Assembly (NCBI GenBank): GCA_026392135.1 | Contig: JAPLCR010000290.1 | Location: forward strand, 6,417-16,370 | DNA: 9,954 nucleotides | Source of the DNA: Armatimonadota bacterium | GTDB lineage: Bacteria > Armatimonadota > Chthonomonadetes > Chthonomonadales > Chthonomonadaceae | Direction: 5' to 3' | Part shown: one piece after another, positions 5,725-9,954 of the stretch | Layout of the letters: the number at the start of each line of letters is the position of its first letter | How positions within the stretch are numbered: the stretch's first letter is position 1 | Notes under the pieces: model-generated | Seen by the model: only the letters and a program-made list of their open reading frames with translations | Told to the model about the DNA's origin: nothing | The model's database searches: none | Translations under genes and position numbers: made by a program

Positions 5725-6495
5725 ATGTCCGTATTGTCCGCGTTTCAACTTGAGGGCAGAACTGCTCTCGTTACTGGAGGAAGTAAGGGCTTAGGCTATG
5801 CAATGGCATTCGCGCTGGCGGAAGCGGGCGCGGATATTGCAATCTGTAGCCGTAATGGCGAGGAGTGTCGAACCGCCGCAGAGGAGATAGCAAAGGCGAC
5901 GGGGCGGCGTGTATTCGGCTACTCTGCCGACGTAACCAACCGTGAATCGATTCTCCAGCTCAAACAGGACTGCGAAGCCCACCTTGGCAAAATCGACATT
6001 CTTATTAATAATGCAGGCATCAATATCCGCAAACCTACCACAGATCTGACAGAAGAGGACTGGGATGCGGTGGTAGATATTAGTGTGAAGGGAGCATTTT
6101 TCTGCTCTCAGGCGTTTATGCCCGGTATGGTAGAGCGAAAGTGGGGGCGCATCGTCATGTTAGGCTCTATCCTCTCCTTTATCTCTATTCCTGGGCGTGC
6201 CCCGTATGCCGTCGCCAAGTCTGGTATGCTTGGGCTGACGCGCACATTAGCGTTAGAGGTCGCGCCTCATGGCGTAACAGTGAACTGCCTCTGCCCAGGT
6301 CCCTTTGAGACCCCCATGAACCGACCGCTGATGAACGACCCTGAAGCCTACAAAACCTTCCTCTCCAAAATCCCGATGGGACGTTGGGGACAGCCTGAAG
6401 AGTTAGGCGCGGTGATTCTCTTCCTCTGTTCACAAGCCTCTGCCTATATAACAGGAACGTCCTTGACCGTCGACGGCGGATGGACGGCGCAGTAG
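5725..6495 (+). CDS. SDR-family oxidoreductase (gluconate 5-dehydrogenase / KduD-like)
   Basis: A classical short-chain dehydrogenase of 256 residues, a typical length, expected to interconvert a sugar-type hydroxyl and ketone with NAD(P). TGGSKGLG (17-24) is the nucleotide-binding loop, NNAG (95-98) the structural motif, and S148, Y161 and K165 (YAVAK) the catalytic residues. The C-terminal TVDGGWTAQ is common in gluconate 5-dehydrogenase and 2-deoxy-D-gluconate 3-dehydrogenase relatives. The catalytic-tetrad Asn expected in the (D)VN block is Ser here (S120 in VVDISVKGAFF). The ATG at 5725 is preceded by AGAAAGG about 10 nt upstream. It is divergent from the secreted rhamnosidase, so a role in oxidising a released sugar such as rhamnose or a uronic acid derivative is plausible. 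SDR substrates are hard to predict, and a 3-oxoacyl-ACP-type or unrelated substrate is possible. Confidence 0.9.
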   Translation: MSVLSAFQLEGRTALVTGGSKGLGYAMAFALAEAGADIAICSRNGEECRTAAEEIAKATGRRVFGYSADVTNRESILQLKQDCEAHLGKIDILINNAGINIRKPTTDLTEEDWDAVVDISVKGAFFCSQAFMPGMVERKWGRIVMLGSILSFISIPGRAPYAVAKSGMLGLTRTLALEVAPHGVTVNCLCPGPFETPMNRPLMNDPEAYKTFLSKIPMGRWGQPEELGAVILFLCSQASAYITGTSLTVDGGWTAQ

Positions 6496-6511
6496 AAAGA
6501 TATATCATTTT

Positions 6512-6563
6512 CTCTATCTATCGCCTTCTCTATACAGAGTTCAGGGAAGGCGATAGTGTAGAG
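6512..6563 (+). terminator. Hairpin terminator after the SDR gene
   Basis: CTATCGCCTTC (6518-6528) pairs perfectly with GAAGGCGATAG (6546-6556), and outer CTCTA (6512-6516) pairs with TAGAG (6559-6563). The loop is 17 nt with internal CTCTATACAGAG symmetry. It starts 17 nt after the SDR stop and ends before the next promoter. The tail TTCCTTAACG is only modestly T-rich. Confidence 0.6.
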
Positions 6564-6581
6564 TTCCTTAACGAACGAAAC

Positions 6582-6610
6582 TTGACATTTCCCCTTAAAT
6601 TGAGTACAAT
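6582..6610 (+). promoter_or_regulatory. Strong sigma-70 promoter for der-radA
   Basis: TTGACA (6582-6587) and TACAAT (6605-6610) are 17 bp apart, with one mismatch to consensus in the -10. Transcription should begin near 6617, leaving a leader of about 199 nt before der. This is the only good promoter in the 320-bp gap and probably drives both der and radA. Confidence 0.8.
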
Positions 6611-6616
6611 GCTAAT

Positions 6617-6815
6617 TCTAACCAACCTAATTTCCTACTGAGAATACTCCCATGTAACGCGCTTGCCGCTCGTCAATCCCTATCACCAGAGAAGATATTG
6701 AAAAAGCACGCACCCTTTACCAATTGGTATTTACGCCCCCTTCCCCTGTTCGCCTCCCGTTAGACCTTCTTTTTGAAACACGCGAGGCAGGGCAGCAGAA
6801 AGTGAGTTCGCTTCT
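6617..6815 (+). other. Long der leader with an ATG-TAA minimal frame and an unassigned open frame
   Basis: ATG at 6652-6654 is followed directly by TAA (6655-6657). After it the same frame stays open from 6658 to 6954, overlapping der in a different frame. Its early part reads as protein-like (SIPITREDIEKARTLYQLVF), but no credible start codon with a ribosome binding site opens it. It may be chance, a decayed gene end, or a regulatory leader. I recognise no riboswitch class here. Confidence 0.3.
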
Positions 6816-8189
6816 ATGGCTCGTCCGCTCGTTGCCGTTGTCGGCAGACCTAATGTCGGCAAATCCACCCTATTCAATCGCCTTATTGGGCGCAGAGTTG
6901 CTATCGTCGAAGATGTTCCCGGTATCACCCGTGACCGCCTCTACCACAATGTAGAGTGGCTGGGGCGTGAGTTTACGCTCATTGATACGGGTGGTATCAT
7001 CCCTAACGAAACAGATCCCCTTACCGTGCAGGTGCGCCTACAAGCCGAAATAGCCATGGAGGAGGCAGACCTCATTCTCTTCATTGTAGATGCCGCCGAT
7101 GGCATGACGCGTACCGACCAAGACCTCACCGACGCGCTTCGCCTCGCCAAATGCCCTATTCTGCTTGTCGTCAACAAGACCGACAACCCCCGGCTTGAGG
7201 CGGATGCTATGGAGTTCTACTCGCTTGGCTACTCTGAACTCTTTACCATCTCCGCGATTCACGGCAGGGGCGTGGCAGACCTGCTTGACAAAATGCTCGA
7301 ACTTCTCCCCACACAGCCCGAAGAGGAAGGCACCGAAGAGAACCAGATTCGCCTCGCCATTATCGGCAGACCAAACGTCGGCAAATCGTCGCTCCTTAAT
7401 GCGATATTAGGAGAGAACCGCGCCATTGTCAGCCCCATTCCAGGCACAACCCGCGACGCGGTAGACACTCTCTTCGAGTGGGATGACCAGCAGTTGGTCT
7501 TGGTAGACACCGCAGGGATACGCAGAAACCGAAAAATACAGGGGACAGTCGAGTACTACATGGTACTTCGCGCCCGCTCTGCACTAGAGAGAAGTAACGT
7601 CGCCGTTGTGGTAATCGACGGTAAAGAGGGTATTCTGGACGGCGATAAGCGGGTAGCGGGAATGGCACACGAAAACGGACGCGCCTGTATCATCGTCGTA
7701 AACAAGTGGGACTTGGTAGACCCCGGTGTCATCTTCGTAAACGGCAAAATGCAGAAAGCGGATATGGCGAAAATTATCAAGTTCACCAACAAGTTCCGCG
7801 ACGAGTGCCCCTTCCTAAGCTACGCGCCCCTCGTCTTTATTTCGGCGCAAGAGCAGTTTAGTATTCGTGCGGTACTGGATACCGCCATCGGTGCCGCGCA
7901 AAACCATGCCTACCGAATACCAACAGGCGAACTAAACCGCCTGATTCGTGAGTCGGTAGAGCGGCGCCCACACTCCGCACACGGCAAAGCACTGAAAATC
8001 TACTACGCAACAATGGCGAGCGTAGAGCCCCCGACTATTATTCTATTCTGCAACGACCCTGACCTATGCCACTTCTCCTACCAACGTTACCTTGAGAACC
8101 GCATAAGAGAGGTATACCCACTGGAGGGTACGCCGATTCGCCTGTTCATTCGCTCCGCAGACAAAAAAGACAGGGATGACGACGATTAG
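6816..8189 (+). CDS. der: Ribosome assembly GTPase Der (EngA)
   Basis: Der has two GTPase domains in tandem and helps mature the 50S ribosomal subunit. Domain 1: GRPNVGKS (10-17), DTGG (57-60), NKTD (120-123), SAI (146-148). Domain 2: GRPNVGKS (184-191), DTAG (231-234) followed by IRR, NKWD (296-299), SA (343-344). A KH-like domain at about 363-447 (RIPTGELNRLIRESVERRPH) binds rRNA, and the tail ends in DRDDDD. The length, 457 residues, is usual. Between NKWD and the last G motif there is an insertion of roughly 15 residues (VIFVNGKMQKADMAK), and the common SALxG block reads SAQEQFSI. The start at 6816 gives a normal N-terminus (MARPLVAVVGRPN); a weak GTGAG ribosome binding site lies about 9 nt upstream. 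radA starts 2 nt after the stop. Confidence 0.97.
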   Translation: MARPLVAVVGRPNVGKSTLFNRLIGRRVAIVEDVPGITRDRLYHNVEWLGREFTLIDTGGIIPNETDPLTVQVRLQAEIAMEEADLILFIVDAADGMTRTDQDLTDALRLAKCPILLVVNKTDNPRLEADAMEFYSLGYSELFTISAIHGRGVADLLDKMLELLPTQPEEEGTEENQIRLAIIGRPNVGKSSLLNAILGENRAIVSPIPGTTRDAVDTLFEWDDQQLVLVDTAGIRRNRKIQGTVEYYMVLRARSALERSNVAVVVIDGKEGILDGDKRVAGMAHENGRACIIVVNKWDLVDPGVIFVNGKMQKADMAKIIKFTNKFRDECPFLSYAPLVFISAQEQFSIRAVLDTAIGAAQNHAYRIPTGELNRLIRESVERRPHSAHGKALKIYYATMASVEPPTIILFCNDPDLCHFSYQRYLENRIREVYPLEGTPIRLFIRSADKKDRDDDD

Positions 8190-8191
8190 CC

Positions 8192-9604
8192 ATGGCACGC
8201 TTCCAAACACGCTATATCTGTCAAGCCTGTGCACATGAATCTCCCCAATGGATGGGAAAGTGCCCCGAATGTGAAGCGTGGGACTCCTTTATTGAAGAGG
8301 TAAACCTCAAAGAAAAAGGGAGTGGGGGCAGCAAGGAGGGGAGTCGCAAGCAGGGGTTTCTACCATCGCATAACGCACCGACTCCCATCACTCAGGTCAC
8401 TGCAGTTGCAAAGACTCGCCGCTCAACCCACATTCGCGAGTTTGACAGAGTTTTGGGCGGTGGGCTTGTTCCGGGTGGATTGATACTGGTGGGAGGAGAC
8501 CCCGGTATTGGAAAGTCTACCCTCCTGACACAAGTTGCCTTGAACATTGCGAACTCCGCAACTGCCGAGGATACCCCTACCGTCCTCTACATCTCTGGTG
8601 AAGAGAGTGCCGAACAGATAAAACTGCGGAGTGCAAGGCTGGGAACGGAGAGTGCAAACTTCCTCCTCAGCGTTGAGACGGAAATTCATATTATCCTGCA
8701 ACAGCTGGATAGCGTGCGCCCCGCTCTGGCAATTATAGACAGTATCCAGACGATGTTCGACTCCGACCTCGATTCTGCCCCCGGCAACGTCAGTCAGGTT
8801 CGCGCCTGCACCACCCACCTCGCTCGTTTCGCCAAGTCGTTGAATATACCGCTCGTACTGATTGGTCATGTCACGAAGGAGGGAAGCCTTGCAGGTCCTC
8901 GTGTGCTGGAGCATATCGTAGACACTGTGCTGAATTTCGAGGGCGACCAACACCACGCCTACCGCCTACTTCGCGCCGCCAAAAACCGATTCGGCTCCAC
9001 CGACGAACTGGGTATCTTCGAGATGTACGAAAATGGGCTTATCGGAGTAGAGAACCCTTCGGCGGTACTGCTTTCAGAGCGTTTGGAGGGGAGTTCAGGG
9101 TCTGCGGTTGCCTCCACTATTGAGGGAAGCCGCGCTCTATTAGTGGAAGTGCAGGCGTTGGTCTCGCGTTCACCTCTGGCTAGCCCGCGGCGTTCGGTGA
9201 CTGGAATGGAGCCAAACCGAGTCAACATGATTTTGGCAGTGTTGGAAAAGCGATTGGGCTTAAAACTCGCAGAACAGGATGTTTTCGTGAATGTCGCAGG
9301 GGGTATTCGCATACTTGAACCCGCCACCGACCTCGCCACCGCAATCGCCATTGTCTCCAACTTCCGAGAACAGCCGATAGACCCCTCCACCGTACTTCTG
9401 GGTGAAATAGGCTTAGCCGGCGAAGTTCGTGCCGTTTCACAACCTGAAAAGCGGCTACGAGAAGCGGCGCGGCTTGGCTTTCGTCGTGCTGTCCTCTCAA
9501 AGCACAACCTCCCCAAACTGGTCTCCAACCTCGGCATCGAGGCGATTGGGGTCGAATCGGTTAGCGATGCTTTCCGCCACTTTTTCACACCCTCTAGCTC
9601 GTAG
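8192..9604 (+). CDS. radA: DNA repair protein RadA
   Basis: RadA is a RecA-related ATPase that promotes branch migration during recombinational repair. The N-terminal C4 zinc finger is complete (C10, C13, C24, C27 in CQAC...CPEC). The ATPase domain has the Walker A GGDPGIGKST (101-110), a GEES block (136-139) and the Walker B LAIIDS (179-184). The RadA-specific KNRFG motif is at 264-268. The C-terminal Lon-protease-like domain (about 290-465) includes LLGEIGLAGEVRAVSQPEKRL (402-422). The length of 470 residues is normal and nothing essential is missing. The linker after the zinc finger (about 40-55) is Gly/Lys/Ser-rich. The start lies 2 nt after the der stop with no strong ribosome binding site of its own, so translation is probably coupled to der in one operon. 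Confidence 0.97.
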   Translation: MARFQTRYICQACAHESPQWMGKCPECEAWDSFIEEVNLKEKGSGGSKEGSRKQGFLPSHNAPTPITQVTAVAKTRRSTHIREFDRVLGGGLVPGGLILVGGDPGIGKSTLLTQVALNIANSATAEDTPTVLYISGEESAEQIKLRSARLGTESANFLLSVETEIHIILQQLDSVRPALAIIDSIQTMFDSDLDSAPGNVSQVRACTTHLARFAKSLNIPLVLIGHVTKEGSLAGPRVLEHIVDTVLNFEGDQHHAYRLLRAAKNRFGSTDELGIFEMYENGLIGVENPSAVLLSERLEGSSGSAVASTIEGSRALLVEVQALVSRSPLASPRRSVTGMEPNRVNMILAVLEKRLGLKLAEQDVFVNVAGGIRILEPATDLATAIAIVSNFREQPIDPSTVLLGEIGLAGEVRAVSQPEKRLREAARLGFRRAVLSKHNLPKLVSNLGIEAIGVESVSDAFRHFFTPSSS

Positions 9605-9644
9605 CAGGTCTCTACATCTATCCGTTCGTTATAGAGTCTCGACT

Positions 9645-9824
9645 TTAGCCATTCTGAATGTATGCCGCCAACTGGTTCAGTAACCTCTTCTGCTGTGACA
9701 TCTCCGCCTTGATGGAAGCATTTTCGGCTTCTAATCGGCTGATTTTCGCTACTTTAACGCAAACGGACACGACTGCTAAAACCGATGGAATACTACTCCG
9801 GAGGTAAGAGAGTAGACTCTCCAC
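9645..9824 (-). CDS. Short unrecognised protein with hydrophobic stretch and helical charged tail
   Basis: A 59-codon frame converging on radA. A short hydrophobic stretch, SSIPSVLAVVSVCV (about 10-23), is followed by KVAKISRLEAENASIKAEM (24-42) and a helical tail ending AAYIQNG. This suggests a single membrane segment or amphipathic helix with a short coiled coil. I do not recognise the family. The only in-frame start near the beginning is a GTG at 9824 without a ribosome binding site; a TAG closes the frame upstream at plus 9837-9839. An ATG at 9835, in another frame, sits exactly where transcription from a TATAGT at plus 9843-9848 would begin. One base difference would join that ATG to this frame. 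It may therefore be a real gene with a sequence error, a decayed gene, or chance. Confidence 0.4.
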   Translation of the reverse strand: MESLLSYLRSSIPSVLAVVSVCVKVAKISRLEAENASIKAEMSQQKRLLNQLAAYIQNG

Positions 9825-9852
9825 ACCGAGAACATCGCTAAACTATAGTATC

Positions 9853-9882
9853 CTCGCCGCGTAAAATAATTAACGCGGTGAG
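9853..9882. repeat. Hairpin-forming inverted repeat near the right edge
   Basis: CTCGCCGCGT (9853-9862) pairs with ACGCGGTGAG (9873-9882) over 10 bp including one G-T pair, with a 10-nt A/T-rich loop. No T-run follows on either strand. It lies just upstream of the short minus-strand frame and could be a terminator of a gene beyond the window or a regulatory site. Further right, TCACAG (9894-9899) and CTGTGA (9912-9917) form a second inverted repeat. Nothing else is recognisable to the end. Confidence 0.45.
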
Positions 9883-9954
9883 AATAAAGGATGTCACAGA
9901 AAACAGGATAACTGTGAAAACATAAACAGCGTTTATATGCAATAGGTCACAATC

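Noticed and set aside
6724..6954. 76-residue plus-strand frame overlapping the der start
   Set aside because: It begins at a TTG without a ribosome binding site, and its second half is der read in another frame.
8423..9588. Long minus-strand frames of 177 and 209 residues opposite radA
   Set aside because: They lie fully antisense to a complete, well-conserved radA and show no domain of their own.
9605..9644. Terminator hairpin between radA and the short minus-strand frame
   Set aside because: Only a 7-bp pairing with a mismatch (GTCTCTA with TAGAGTC) and a long loop is possible, which is too weak to call.
9894..9917. CRP-like site from TCACA and TGTGA
   Set aside because: The half-sites are in the opposite order and spacing to TGTGA-N6-TCACA.

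Overview
This is a bacterial chromosomal window of moderate G+C (by eye near 50%). It holds five complete protein genes on ordinary cellular themes, one gene cut by the left edge, one broken gene, and one short unrecognised reading frame near the right edge. The species cannot be fixed from sequence alone. The mix of a GH78 rhamnosidase, der next to radA, consensus -35/-10 promoters and at least one apparently leaderless gene would fit a free-living, polysaccharide-degrading bacterium. Armatimonadota is a weak guess. I see no tRNA, rRNA, CRISPR array or full-length insertion sequence.

Left region (1-956, minus strand): a MarR-family regulator is followed by an FAD-dependent oxidoreductase of the halogenase/geranylgeranyl-reductase superfamily, which runs off the left edge. 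The regulator has a perfect TTGACA-N17-TATAAT promoter, placed so that transcription should start on the A of its ATG. Repeats over the -35 look like an autorepression operator.

Middle left (957-2318, plus strand): the most unusual locus is at 1099-1520. It is a small SEC-C zinc-motif gene with a good ribosome binding site, broken twice. One extra T in a T4 run shifts the frame, and a 157-bp miniature inverted-repeat element flanked by a TTA duplication splits the coding sequence. Removing both restores a continuous frame of about 86 codons. The element carries a copy of the widespread 'LTPxPSP' palindromic repeat. A RimJ/RimL-like GNAT acetyltransferase follows directly, its ribosome binding site overlapping the SEC-C stop codon. 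A long hairpin closes the block.

Centre (2319-6563): a large secreted GH78 alpha-L-rhamnosidase (minus) and an SDR oxidoreductase (plus) are transcribed divergently from a 223-bp region containing inverted repeats. This is a plausible pair for releasing and oxidising plant-derived sugars. A hairpin ends the SDR unit.

Right region (6582-9954): a strong promoter and a leader of about 199 nt precede der (double-GTPase ribosome assembly factor). radA (DNA repair ATPase) starts 2 nt after the der stop. Downstream, on the minus strand, is a 59-codon frame with a hydrophobic stretch and a helical, charged tail, then inverted repeats up to the window end.
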